Shown: one piece after another, positions 21,362-28,742 of the stretch
Layout: every line of letters starts with the position of its first letter
How positions within the stretch are numbered: the first letter of the stretch is position 1
Assembly (NCBI GenBank): GCA_036803025.1
Contig: DAIRVC010000012.1
Location: 1-30,152, forward strand
From: DAIRVC01 sp036803025
GTDB lineage: Bacteria > Chloroflexota > Anaerolineae > Anaerolineales > E44-bin32
Direction of reading: 5' to 3'
DNA: 30,152 nucleotides
Translations under genes and position numbers: made by a program
Notes under the pieces: model-generated
Databases searched by the model: none
The model's input: the letters and a program-made list of their open reading frames with translations, nothing else
Told to the model about the DNA's origin: nothing

Positions 21362-22681
21362 TCAGCGCGAGAACGTGTAGATGAACTCGTCTCCGTCTCC
21401 CTCGAGGACACCCGAGCTGTCGTAGACAACGCTCCCGTCCGACATGACCCGCAGTCTGAATTCGACCGGCGGGATGTTGTCGCAGTCGGACCACACGTGG
21501 ACACGCACGCTGTAGTTGCCGCGCGGGGCTCCGCTCACGGGCCAGAAGACGTTCTCGACCGGGCTGGTCGTCGGCGTGCTGCACACGGCATTCGAGTCGA
21601 CGTCCAGTTGACCCCCGCTGGAGGATATCCGCGAACCGAAGAAGATCTCTTCTCCCGAGGGCTCGATCACGTGCAGATCCAGATCGTCGATCGTCGACCA
21701 ACTCAAGCGGACCGTGACGGCTCCGGCGCCGGGTGCGCCGCTGATTGGCCCGCCCGCAGACCCTGCGGATGTGACCGGCCGGCTCGAGGGACACGGCCCG
21801 CGCTCGGTGCCCGGTCCGCCCTCGGTGCTGATGCCAATATCGGCGGCCAGGTCAGGATCATCCGGGTCTCCCGGCCCGAGGCCGACGGGCGTATCGGCGC
21901 CCAGGATGTAGTGCCAGTATTCGCCCGGCGCCGACTCATACTGAACGCAGAATTCGTATGCTCCGTAGGGCAGGCTCAGGAAACGGCTCGAGTTCGGCCA
22001 CAGGCCGCCTCCGCCAGGCGCGAAGGAGACCGTCGAGGCGGTAGGGGGCGGGGCAGGCGTCCGCGAATCCAACGGGATCCACGACCAGACCTCGACCATG
22101 GCGTTGTACGGTCCACTGTTGGCGAAACCGATGGTGGCCCGGCCGCTGTAGCCGTAGAATGATTGGAATAGCGAGAACCGGTCGAGGTTGACTCGGATGG
22201 CGGCCCCCTCCAGGATCCCGCCGACGTCGTACCAGGCGCTGCCATCCCAACGGTAGACTGAGTACAGGCGGGGGTCGTCCCCTTCGAAACGGTTGACGGG
22301 CAGGGTCAGTTCGGCCGGGTCCGCGAGAAGCAGACCTTCGGACGTCTCGATCTCGATCGCCGGCCCCGCCGGCGAGGCCAGGTACTCGGCGGCGATGTCC
22401 GGCGGCTCCGGCGCCTCTCGCAGGCTGAACGTCGTCTCGCCGGTTAGGGCCCCGGCCGGGATGGCCAGCCGGCTTCCCGCCGGCCCGTCGACCGTGCTGC
22501 CGCCGGCGCCAACGACGACCGTCATTCCCCCTGGACGGGAGACGTTGTCAAACCACCCACGTTGATAACCCACCACTCCCAATACCACGACCAGACAGAC
22601 GCATAGCGCCATCAAGAGAGCGGCGCACGCCAGTGCAATCCACAGCCAGGTGCGCTTGTTCTTCTGCGTTGCGGGTGCCAT
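21362..22681 (-). CDS. Membrane-anchored protein with ZU5-like and YfaP/DUF2135-like domains
   Basis: A 439-residue protein with a short Lys/Arg-containing cytoplasmic start, one long hydrophobic segment (about 12-38), and the rest outside the cell (inferred). Residues ~60-150 resemble a ZU5-type beta domain: STVDGPAGSRLAIPAGALTG followed by TTFSLREA. The middle (~150-320) is Gly/Pro/Ser-rich with no clear match. Residues ~322-439 resemble the YfaP/DUF2135 domain: STIDDLDLHVIEPSGEEIFF, SSGGQLDVDSNAVC, PVENVFWP, and NYSVRVHVWSDC. Asp-rich loops there could bind metal. I chose the ATG at 22681 because GGGAGGG lies 5 bases above it and the longer frame adds an unlikely N-terminus. It is a single-gene unit, probably a cell-surface carbohydrate- or protein-binding factor; function unknown. 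Confidence 0.75.
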   Translation of the reverse strand: MAPATQKNKRTWLWIALACAALLMALCVCLVVVLGVVGYQRGWFDNVSRPGGMTVVVGAGGSTVDGPAGSRLAIPAGALTGETTFSLREAPEPPDIAAEYLASPAGPAIEIETSEGLLLADPAELTLPVNRFEGDDPRLYSVYRWDGSAWYDVGGILEGAAIRVNLDRFSLFQSFYGYSGRATIGFANSGPYNAMVEVWSWIPLDSRTPAPPPTASTVSFAPGGGGLWPNSSRFLSLPYGAYEFCVQYESAPGEYWHYILGADTPVGLGPGDPDDPDLAADIGISTEGGPGTERGPCPSSRPVTSAGSAGGPISGAPGAGAVTVRLSWSTIDDLDLHVIEPSGEEIFFGSRISSSGGQLDVDSNAVCSTPTTSPVENVFWPVSGAPRGNYSVRVHVWSDCDNIPPVEFRLRVMSDGSVVYDSSGVLEGDGDEFIYTFSR

Positions 22682-22817
22682 GGTGACCCTCCCATCGGTG
22701 GAGGCGCAGTCGGTGGCCTCGTTCGCTGTCTGTCTTTGCGACGCCCCGCCCCTGTCAGGGCGCACGCAGGGCTCATCCGCGGTTCGATGTTGTGGCCAAC
22801 TCCTCCCCGGCGTTCCC

Positions 22818-22839
22818 GGCCGCGATCCAGACTGCGGCC
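22818..22839 (-). terminator. Possible hairpin after the DUF2804 gene
   Basis: GGCCGC (22818-22823) pairs with GCGGCC (22834-22839) around a 10-base loop, about 20 bases beyond the DUF2804 stop. There is no T-run, so the call is weak. The rest of 22682-22860 shows no gene. Confidence 0.3.
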
Positions 22840-22860
22840 AGCCCGCCTGAGCCTATGCCC

Positions 22861-23928
22861 TCACCAGCGGGCGAAATGCTCCTCGGCGAACCCGGTCAAA
22901 CCGTCCAACTGGATGGGCGGGCCGGCCTGCGGTTGGACTATCCCACGGTAATGCCCGAACATCTGATGCACCTCGCTGGCGATCAACCCCAGATTGGTCT
23001 TCGCCACCCGTTCCTTGAAGGGCACGAACTCGAGGTCGCACCGTCCATCCGCAGCGACCATATGCCACGGGCGCATGTAGTCAGCCGATGTGAAGTTGAA
23101 CTCGACCTTCCCCAGCTTGTGGATCCTCCCGGCCAGGATCAACGCATTCTCGCTGGCGGCGGACGTGTCCCCGAAGCCGCCGCCCAGGTTCAGCCCGACC
23201 GTCCGCCCCTCCGGGAGGAAACCTGAGGCGCTGGCCCAGATCCAGTGTGATCGGTATTCCCAGACGCCCCGCCCCCAATCGAGGTTTCCCAACGCCGCCT
23301 GAGGGCGCAGGTCGAACTGCCTGCCCGCATACGTCATCCGGCCGCTGGCCGGCATGCAGTTCACCTTGCGGTTGTAATAGAAGCGACGGTCCCCAATGGG
23401 GATGACGATGACCAGCGACTCATGTTCCGGCGGCAGCGACAGGCTCACCTCGGCCGACAGGCCGCGGCCGTGGGCGAACGCCGGCCAGTCGACCAGCAAG
23501 TGGCGGGCCTGCGGGCGAACCTCGAAGCGCAGCCTCACCCCGCCGGCTTCATACGCGCTGACCCCCTCGGTGCTGTTGCGCGGCAGGGTAATTCCGCGGC
23601 CGAACGGGATCGTCAGCGTGTCTTCTCGATAGTCGCCGTCCTGCAATCCGACGACATAGGCAAACACTTGCCCGGCGTATCCCAGATCGGCCAGCGTGAA
23701 GGAGAAGAACTGCTCCGGCGTGATCAGCCCGTAGTAGTCCCAACGCTTGATCCTCAGGCGCTGGAGCGCGCGCCAGCGGTAGAAGCCGGCCTTCTCCAGG
23801 TTGCAGTCCAGGAGGGGCTGACGCGCCCAGCCGACCTGAGCCAGCCGGCCGTCCGATTCGAGCAATGCTCCGGCGGTGACGATTTCGCGTTCCTGCGGCG
23901 TCGAAGATGCGGCCATGGCATTCCTCAT
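22861..23928 (-). CDS. DUF2804 family protein
   Basis: A 355-residue protein with no signal peptide or membrane helix. The pattern matches DUF2804: EQFFSFTLADLGYAGQVFAY (about 72-91), a plus-glycine strand set, a FYYNRKVNCMPASGRM stretch, then LDWGRGVWEYRSHWIWASASG, TVGLNLGGGFGD and SENALI. It ends with FGHYRGIVQ and a GFAEEHFARW tail. The biochemical role is not established; the Trp- and Tyr-rich beta structure suggests binding of a lipid- or sugar-like ligand, which is an inference. The start ATG at 23928 overlaps the stop of the PAP2-like gene as ATGA (23925-23928), so it is coupled to it and is the last gene of the xseA cluster. Confidence 0.85.
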   Translation of the reverse strand: MRNAMAASSTPQEREIVTAGALLESDGRLAQVGWARQPLLDCNLEKAGFYRWRALQRLRIKRWDYYGLITPEQFFSFTLADLGYAGQVFAYVVGLQDGDYREDTLTIPFGRGITLPRNSTEGVSAYEAGGVRLRFEVRPQARHLLVDWPAFAHGRGLSAEVSLSLPPEHESLVIVIPIGDRRFYYNRKVNCMPASGRMTYAGRQFDLRPQAALGNLDWGRGVWEYRSHWIWASASGFLPEGRTVGLNLGGGFGDTSAASENALILAGRIHKLGKVEFNFTSADYMRPWHMVAADGRCDLEFVPFKERVAKTNLGLIASEVHQMFGHYRGIVQPQAGPPIQLDGLTGFAEEHFARW

Positions 23929-24380
23929 GCGGGCCAGATCATCGCCGTGATCAGCGAAACGACCAATCCGAGGGCCACGCCGACGATGGCTTCCATGGGC
24001 GAGTGTCCGAGCACCTCTCGCAGCGCTTCCTGGCGCAGGGGATGGCCCTCGACCAGGTCCTGGACCATGGCGTTGATGATCTCGGCATGCCTGCCGGCCT
24101 GTCGGCGGATGCCGGTGGCATCATAGATCACCACCATGGCCAGCGCCACCGACAATGCGAAGACGGGGGAATCGAAGCCGAGCGTCACCCCGGCCGAGTG
24201 TGCCACGGCCGTCACCAGCGCCGAATGCGACGAGGGCATCCCGCCGGCGCGCAGCAGCAGCGCCCAGTTCCACTTGTGAGTCTGTGCAAACTCGATCGGG
24301 AGCTTGAGGATCTGGGCCAGTCCCCAGGCGGTCAGGCTGGCGATCAGGGTCTGGTTGTGGAAGACTCCCAGCAGGCTCAT
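23925..24380 (-). CDS. Divergent PAP2 family membrane protein (DUF212, YuiD-like)
   Basis: A 151-residue membrane protein with about four hydrophobic segments. It belongs to the divergent PAP2/DUF212 family seen as YuiD in Bacillus. Features: LTAWGLAQILKLPIEF near the N-terminus, then RAGGMPSSHSALVTAVAHSAG (44-64, family active-site-like motif), YDATGIRRQAGRHAEIIN (85-116 region), and LREVLGHSPMEAIVGVALG near the end. Known acid phosphatases of the PAP2 group act on lipid phosphates; in this divergent branch the activity is unproven. Both ends overlap neighbours by ATGA, so it is embedded between xseB and DUF2804 and translated by coupling. Confidence 0.92.
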   Translation of the reverse strand: MSLLGVFHNQTLIASLTAWGLAQILKLPIEFAQTHKWNWALLLRAGGMPSSHSALVTAVAHSAGVTLGFDSPVFALSVALAMVVIYDATGIRRQAGRHAEIINAMVQDLVEGHPLRQEALREVLGHSPMEAIVGVALGLVVSLITAMIWPA

Positions 24381-24646
24381 GCCTGACCATCCTCGGGGCC
24401 GTTCTCCAAATCGGCCTCCTGCGGCGCGACATCTGAGCCCGGTGCCAGAGTCTTCAGCCGCAGTTCAGCTTGATCGAGCAGCTGGCTGCAATGGCCGACC
24501 AGGGCCTGGCCGCGCTCGAACAAGGCCATGGCCTCCTCCAGCGCCAGCTGGCCGCCCTCCAGCTTCTGAACGACCTCTTGCAGCTCGCGCAGGGCTTTCT
24601 CATACGTCAAGTCGTGGAGATCCTTCTGAGCCTTCGCTTTGGCCAT
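24377..24646 (-). CDS. xseB: Exodeoxyribonuclease VII small subunit XseB
   Basis: XseB joins XseA to form exonuclease VII, which degrades single-stranded DNA to oligonucleotides. The 89-residue protein has the coiled-coil core of the family: LTYEKALRELQEVVQKLEGG (about 13-32), then LALEEAMALFERGQALVGHC and QLLDQAELRLKTL. An acidic tail of about 20 residues is longer than usual. I chose the ATG at 24646, because AAGGAG lies six bases above it and upstream codons to 24682 add a non-family N-terminus. The xseA stop is 65 bases upstream, with a GC hairpin in between; the stop overlaps the PAP2-like start as ATGA. Confidence 0.93.
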   Translation of the reverse strand: MAKAKAQKDLHDLTYEKALRELQEVVQKLEGGQLALEEAMALFERGQALVGHCSQLLDQAELRLKTLAPGSDVAPQEADLENGPEDGQA

Positions 24647-24681
24647 AGCCGCTCCTTCCCCGATGCCGCGCCCGTCGTTCA

Positions 24682-24703
24682 CCCGGGCCGCCTTCCGCCC
24701 GGG
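24682..24703 (-). repeat. Inverted repeat between xseA and xseB
   Basis: CCCGGGC (24682-24688) pairs with GCCCGGG (24697-24703) around an 8-base loop, in the 65-bp intercistronic gap. With no T-run, it may tune mRNA stability or the ratio of the two subunits rather than terminate; that is an inference. Confidence 0.4.
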
Positions 24704-24711
24704 GCCCGTGC

Positions 24712-25965
24712 TCAGTGGCGGGGTCCGCGCACCGTCTTCTGTCGGTCCGCCAGCGCTTCAGCCGAGAAGCTGCCGTCGCTCACCCGCACCTCGAGCACAT
24801 CTCCGGCTTTGACGGCGTGGATCGACCGGATCAGGCGCTGATCGGCGGCGCTGCGGACGACGGCGAAGCCGCGGCCCAATACCGCCAGAGGATCGACTGC
24901 ACGCAGCGCCTGGCCCAGCCCGGCCAGGCGGGCGCGCCGCAGCGCCTGCGCGTTGCGCACCGCCGCCGCAGACCGGCGCCCCAGCTCATCAATCCGCTGT
25001 CGCCCTCCGGCCAGGCGAGCGGAGGGCGAAAGCACGCGCAAGCCGGCGCGCAGATCACCCAGGTCCCAGCGACAGCGCTCGATCTGCCTGTGCAGCGATG
25101 CGGCCAACATCCGGCCGGCCGAGCGGATCTGGCCGGCCAACTCGGCTCGGTCCGGCGTGGCCAACTCGGCGGCGGCAGAAGGCGTCGGCGCGCGCAGGTC
25201 GGCGGCGAAGTCGGCAATGGTGAAGTCGGTCTCGTGGCCGACCCCGGTGACCACCGGCGCAGTCGAAGCGACGATCGCCCGGGCGACCGCCTCGTCATTG
25301 AAAGCCCATAGGTCTTCAAGCGAGCCGCCGCCGCGCACCAGCAGGATCACGTCCGGGCGGGCATGTCGGTTGAGATCCTGCAGCGCCCGGACGATGCCCT
25401 CCGGCGCCTCGGCGCCCTGTACCGGCGTGGGCGCCAGGATCACCTCGGCAAGCGGATAGCGGCGGCGTAGAACGTTCAGCACATCGCGCAGCGCGGCGCC
25501 GCTGGGCGAGGTCACCAGGCCGATGTGCTCGGGCCATTCCGGCAGGGGCCGTTTGCGGCGCGGGTCGAAGAGCCCCTCCGCCTCCAGGCGCTTCTTGCGG
25601 CGCACGAACTCCTGGAACAGCGCCCCCTCTCCAGCCGGGCGCAGGCTGTCGGCGTACAGCTGATACTGCCCGCCCGCCTCATAGACGCTGATGCGCCCGT
25701 GCGCCTCGACCGCCTCCCCTTCGCTCGGCAGCTGAATCTGCCGGGCCGCGTCCGACCGCCACATCACGCAGCGCAGCGAGGCTTCACTGTCCTTGAGGGT
25801 GAAGTACAGGTGGCCCGAGGCCGGGCGCGAGAGGTTGGAGACTTCGCCGGCCACCCAAACGTCCTGCAGGCGGTAGTCACTCTCCAGGAGCTCGCGCAGG
25901 TAGCGCGTCAGGTCCGCGACCGCCCAAAGGCGCGCTTCTTCCGCCCAGAGCGAGATCTGGCTCAC
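24712..25965 (-). CDS. xseA: Exodeoxyribonuclease VII large subunit XseA
   Basis: The catalytic subunit of exonuclease VII. From GTG 25965 it has 417 residues, a normal length. The N-terminal OB-fold region runs ~10-105 (VADLTRYLRELLESDYRLQD, VWVAGEVSNLSRPASGHLYF, LKDSEASLRCVMW). The catalytic domain follows: LFDPRRKRPLPEWPEHIGLV, TSPSGAALRDVLNVLRRRYP, VILLVRGGGSLEDLWAFNDE, and PVVTGVGHETDFTIADFAAD, the family signature with His and Asp residues. A C-terminal helical and SxHxVKxGD-like region ends it (IRSIHAVKAGDVLEVRVSDG). I prefer GTG 25965 over ATG 25977 because 25977 lies inside the -10 of a strong promoter (TTGACA, 17 bases, TATGCT) and the transcript should start at about 25966. It heads the xseA-xseB-PAP2-DUF2804 cluster. 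Confidence 0.95.
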   Translation of the reverse strand: MSQISLWAEEARLWAVADLTRYLRELLESDYRLQDVWVAGEVSNLSRPASGHLYFTLKDSEASLRCVMWRSDAARQIQLPSEGEAVEAHGRISVYEAGGQYQLYADSLRPAGEGALFQEFVRRKKRLEAEGLFDPRRKRPLPEWPEHIGLVTSPSGAALRDVLNVLRRRYPLAEVILAPTPVQGAEAPEGIVRALQDLNRHARPDVILLVRGGGSLEDLWAFNDEAVARAIVASTAPVVTGVGHETDFTIADFAADLRAPTPSAAAELATPDRAELAGQIRSAGRMLAASLHRQIERCRWDLGDLRAGLRVLSPSARLAGGRQRIDELGRRSAAAVRNAQALRRARLAGLGQALRAVDPLAVLGRGFAVVRSAADQRLIRSIHAVKAGDVLEVRVSDGSFSAEALADRQKTVRGPRH

Positions 25966-25972
25966 GCCGAGG

Positions 25973-26001
25973 AGCATACCCCGCCGGCCAAGGGGTGTCA
26001 A
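25973..26001 (-). promoter_or_regulatory. Strong promoter of xseA, implying a leaderless GTG-start message
   Basis: On the minus strand a perfect TTGACA (25996-26001) and TATGCT (25973-25978) are exactly 17 bases apart. Seven bases follow before GTG 25965. The alternative ATG 25977 lies within the -10 and would not be transcribed. It overlaps the upstream region of the divergent corA promoter. Confidence 0.7.
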
Positions 26002-26012
26002 CCGGCGAGGTA

Positions 26013-26018
26013 TATAAT
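26013..26018 (+). promoter_or_regulatory. -10 element of corA
   Basis: A perfect TATAAT on the plus strand; predicted start near 26025. There is no -35 match at 16-18 bases, and the -35 position falls inside the divergent xseA promoter, so an activator or competition may be involved. Confidence 0.55.
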
Positions 26019-26035
26019 GCGGGCCAACAGCCCGC
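26019..26035 (+). repeat. Inverted repeat at the corA transcription start
   Basis: GCGGGC (26019-26024) and GCCCGC (26030-26035) flank CAACA. It directly follows the corA -10, so it covers the likely start site. It could be an operator, or a 5' hairpin if transcription begins before it. Confidence 0.35.
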
Positions 26036-26082
26036 GCGGCTGACGCAATGCAGCCCCCGCAATCGTGCGTCGAGGTGACCGC

Positions 26083-27132
26083 GTGATTCGAGTTCTGTTC
26101 CGCCCGACGACCGGCCCGCCGCGCTTCGACCTGACCGTCGAGCAGCTGCCTCAGTCGCTGGCCGACCCGCACGGCCTGCTGTGGGTCGATTTCCAGGGCG
26201 AGCCGCCCGAGGTGTGCGAGCCCATCCTGCGCCAGGTCTTCCAGTTTCATCCGCTGGCCATAGACGACGCGCTGCGCGAGTCGCATATCCCGCGCGTGGA
26301 CGACTGGGGCGAGTATTTGTACCTGGTGCTGCCCGCCATCACCCTCGCCGGCCAGCCCGACACCCATGTGGAAACGCACGAGCTGGACGCCTTCCTGGGG
26401 TCGAACTACCTGGTCACGCATCACGATCACCCGGTCGAGGCCGTCGACCGGGTCTGGATCGCCTGTCAGCGCGACGAACGTCACCTGCGCGAGAACGTCG
26501 ACCATATCGCTTACAAGCTGATCGACGAGCTGGCTGCCAGCTACATGTCCGTCATCGAAGACCTGGATGACGTCATCGAAGTCATCGAGGACGAGGTCTT
26601 CGAGAAACCGACGCCCGACACACTGGAGCAGATCTTCCTGCTCAAGCGCGCGCTGCTTCAGCTGCGGCGCGTCCTGACCCCGCAGCGCGAAGTGCTCAAC
26701 AAGCTGGCGCGCGGCGACTTCGCCGTCATCGACGCCCACGATCGGGTCTTCTTCCGCGACGTCTACGATCATCTGGTACGCATGCACGACATTACCGAGG
26801 GCATGCGCGATCTGGTCAGCGGAGCGTTGGACACATACCTCTCGGTCATCAACAACCGCATGAACGACATCATGAAGACGCTGACGCTGATCACCACCCT
26901 GTTCATGCCGCTGACGTTCATCACCGGCTTCTTCGGCATGAACTTCTTCGGCCCGGTCTCGCCGCTGCAGGTCTGGACCGACACGCCGGCGCTGGTGGTC
27001 ACGCTGGCGATCATGGCGCTGACGCCGGCGGGCATGTACCTGTGGATGAGCCGACAGGGTTGGAGCCGCGGCTGGGTGCGGAAACCGCGGCGCAGCCGGG
27101 CCAGTGCGCGAGAAGCCTCACGTGGAGACTGA
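26083..27132 (+). CDS. corA: CorA family magnesium/cobalt transporter
   Basis: A pentameric inner-membrane Mg2+ (or Co2+) channel. The 349-residue protein has a large acidic cytosolic domain (~1-285): LLWVDFQGEPPEVCE, FHPLAIDDALRESHIPRVDD (where family members read HPLaieD), TTHHDHP-like LVTHHDHPVEAVDRV, and a long stalk helix with VIEDLDDVIEVIEDEV. Then come two C-terminal membrane helices with TGFFGMNFF carrying the GMN selectivity motif (~285-292), and a basic tail. I prefer the GTG at 26083 because GAGGTGA (26072-26078) lies just above it; a GTG at 26065 is also in frame. It diverges from xseA and its 3' end overlaps the methyltransferase gene. Some family members prefer Zn2+ or Co2+; specificity cannot be told. 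Confidence 0.94.
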   Translation: MIRVLFRPTTGPPRFDLTVEQLPQSLADPHGLLWVDFQGEPPEVCEPILRQVFQFHPLAIDDALRESHIPRVDDWGEYLYLVLPAITLAGQPDTHVETHELDAFLGSNYLVTHHDHPVEAVDRVWIACQRDERHLRENVDHIAYKLIDELAASYMSVIEDLDDVIEVIEDEVFEKPTPDTLEQIFLLKRALLQLRRVLTPQREVLNKLARGDFAVIDAHDRVFFRDVYDHLVRMHDITEGMRDLVSGALDTYLSVINNRMNDIMKTLTLITTLFMPLTFITGFFGMNFFGPVSPLQVWTDTPALVVTLAIMALTPAGMYLWMSRQGWSRGWVRKPRRSRASAREASRGD

Positions 27133-27853
27133 CAGCCGCGATCCGGCCACCTACGCCAAGTCGGCCGCCATCTACGACGCCGAATACAGCTTCAAGGACT
27201 ACGCCCACGAAGCCGGTCTGCTGCATCTGCTGATCCAGCGTCACCAGCGCAGCTCCGGCTCGACCCTGCTCGACGTGGCCTGCGGCACGGGCGGTCATCT
27301 GGCCTTTCTACGGGCGGACTACCAGGTCGAAGGCCTCGATCTCGATCGGGCCATGCTCGAGATCGCCCGCCAGCGTCTGCCTCAGATCCCCTTCCACCAC
27401 GGCGATATGACCGCCTTCGACCTGGGCCGTCGCTTCGACGTGGTCACGTGTCTGTTCAGCGCCATCGGGTACGTCCGCGACGAAACGGCCATGCGCCTGG
27501 CAATTGCCAACATGGCCCGGCACCTCCTTCCGGGCGGAGTCTTGCTGGTCGAGCCGTGGTTCACGCCCGAGGCCTTTCACCCCGGTACAGTGCACGCCCT
27601 CTTCGTCGACCGGCCCGACCTGAAGATCTCGCGCATGAACCTCAGCCGCATCGAGGACGGCGTCTCCGTGCTCGATTTCCACTACATGGTCGGCACACCG
27701 GACGGCATCCGGACCTTCAGCGAACGCCATGATCTCAGGCTGTTCACCCACCAGCAGTACCGCAGTGCCTTCGAGGCCGCCGGGTTGGAGACCACGCACG
27801 ATCAGGACGGACTGATCGGCCGCGGACTGTGGATCGGCCGCCGCCCGATCTGA
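27104..27853 (+). CDS. Class I SAM-dependent methyltransferase (DesVI/TylM1-like)
   Basis: A 249-residue soluble methyltransferase. Motif I is LLDVACGTGGHLAFL (about 55-69), then EGLDLDRAMLEIAR (motif II, with an acidic end), FHHGDMTAFDLGRRFDVVTC, and PGGVLLVEPWF. The C-terminal half, with EPWFTPEAFHPGTVHALF and SVLDFHYMVGTPDGI, resembles the N,N-dimethylating aminosugar enzymes of the DesVI/TylM1 type. The substrate is unknown; no aminosugar genes are near. The GTG at 27104 overlaps the corA end by 29 bases; a GTG at 27122 (11-base overlap) is the alternative, and neither has a clear SD. It is probably co-transcribed with corA; a strong terminator follows. Confidence 0.88.
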   Translation: MREKPHVETDSRDPATYAKSAAIYDAEYSFKDYAHEAGLLHLLIQRHQRSSGSTLLDVACGTGGHLAFLRADYQVEGLDLDRAMLEIARQRLPQIPFHHGDMTAFDLGRRFDVVTCLFSAIGYVRDETAMRLAIANMARHLLPGGVLLVEPWFTPEAFHPGTVHALFVDRPDLKISRMNLSRIEDGVSVLDFHYMVGTPDGIRTFSERHDLRLFTHQQYRSAFEAAGLETTHDQDGLIGRGLWIGRRPI

Positions 27854-27875
27854 CGAGTTGACCGGCGCGAAGCAC

Positions 27876-27910
27876 ACGGGGCGGACCCAAGGGTCCGCCC
27901 CGTTTCGTCC
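27876..27910 (+). terminator. Intrinsic terminator after the methyltransferase gene
   Basis: A perfect 13-bp stem (27876-27888 with 27891-27903) centred on a 2-base spacer, followed by TTCGTCCTTCTTCC. It lies about 22 bases after the stop. Confidence 0.8.
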
Positions 27911-27912
27911 TT

Positions 27913-27946
27913 CTTCCGACCTCCGAAGTTCAGAGGAGTTCGGAAG
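27913..27946. repeat. Second inverted repeat in the methyltransferase/SIMPL convergent gap
   Basis: CTTCCGA (27913-27919) pairs with TCGGAAG (27940-27946), with inner CCTC/GAGG pairing. It sits between two stronger hairpins. Confidence 0.4.
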
Positions 27947-27961
27947 TTAGAGAGTGACGTT

Positions 27962-28000
27962 CCCCGGTGTCCGCAGTCCCAGGGACTTCGGGAACCGGGG
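27962..28000 (-). terminator. Terminator hairpin of the SIMPL gene pair
   Basis: CCCCGGT (27962-27968) pairs with ACCGGGG (27994-28000), and GTC with GAC inside. It lies 13 bases past the SIMPL stop. Its T-run is weak. Confidence 0.5.
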
Positions 28001-28013
28001 CATAAGGTCTCGC

Positions 28014-28718
28014 CTACCTCAACGAATACACGATGTATACCTGGACCTGGACCTCGGTCGAACCGGTGGAGATGGGCACCCCGCCACCGCCGCCGATCCC
28101 CGCCACTTCGTACGCCCCGCCAAAGGCGGGTCCGATCGCACTGGTGCTGATCGAGATCGGCTCGCCCAGCGTCGCTCCGGCGGCAGCCGCCACCAGCTCC
28201 GCCCGTTGGCGGGCGTCGTCCATGGCCAGCTGACGGGCTTCGGTTTCGGCCTGGGTCGCATCGTCAACCCCGAACTGCACGCCGTTGATGCTGTTGGCGC
28301 CGGCGCCCAGCGCCGCTTCCAACAGGTCGCCCAGCTGTTCGACCTGCCGCAGGGTAGCCGTCACCGTGTTGTCCACCCAGTAGGTGACCGCACCGGTCGG
28401 CATGCCCTGGGGATCGTATTGCTGCTGCGGCGACACGCTGAAGTACGTCGTGCGCACATCTTCTTCCGCTACACCGGCCGCCCGGATGGCCTCGGTCACC
28501 TGCGCCGCCCTGCGGTTATTCTCGGCGACCGACTGAGCGACGTTGTCGCCCTGCGTCTGGACCCCGATGTTCACCACAACGATGTCGGGCGGCAGACTGA
28601 CCGAGCCGGTCCCCGATACGGAGATGGTCCGTTCGGTCGCCCCGCCGGGCAGTGCCCCACAACCGGCCAATACCACGGCCGCGAACAAGGTCAGTAGGAC
28701 TAGACTCTTGCGCAACAT
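28014..28718 (-). CDS. SIMPL domain (DUF541) lipoprotein, second copy
   Basis: A 234-residue predicted lipoprotein: signal LRKSLVLLTLFAAVVLAGCG with lipobox LAGC (Cys20), then a SIMPL/DUF541 domain over most of the chain, as in YggE and BP26. Features: ERTISVSGTGSVSLPPDIVV, VNIGVQTQGDNVAQSVAENN, FSVSPQQQYDPQG, YWVDNTVTATLRQVEQLG and a C-terminal Gly-rich turn. Family members make ring-like oligomers on the envelope and are linked to oxidative or envelope stress; this is family knowledge. Three consecutive ATGs occur at 28724, 28721 and 28718; the third gives the best spacing to GGGAG (8 bases) and matches the MLR start of the paralogue. The upstream paralogue ends 24 bases above. Confidence 0.9.
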   Translation of the reverse strand: MLRKSLVLLTLFAAVVLAGCGALPGGATERTISVSGTGSVSLPPDIVVVNIGVQTQGDNVAQSVAENNRRAAQVTEAIRAAGVAEEDVRTTYFSVSPQQQYDPQGMPTGAVTYWVDNTVTATLRQVEQLGDLLEAALGAGANSINGVQFGVDDATQAETEARQLAMDDARQRAELVAAAAGATLGEPISISTSAIGPAFGGAYEVAGIGGGGGVPISTGSTEVQVQVYIVYSLR

Positions 28719-28742
28719 CATCATCTCTCCCTGAGCCCTCGC

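Noticed and set aside
20237..22162. A 641-codon plus-strand frame
   Set aside because: It crosses from a shifted frame of murJ into antisense of the ZU5/YfaP-like gene, so it cannot be one real protein.
25978..26787. N-terminal extension of xseA
   Set aside because: It would run through the promoter and into antisense of corA, and lacks XseA similarity; the promoter position favours GTG 25965.
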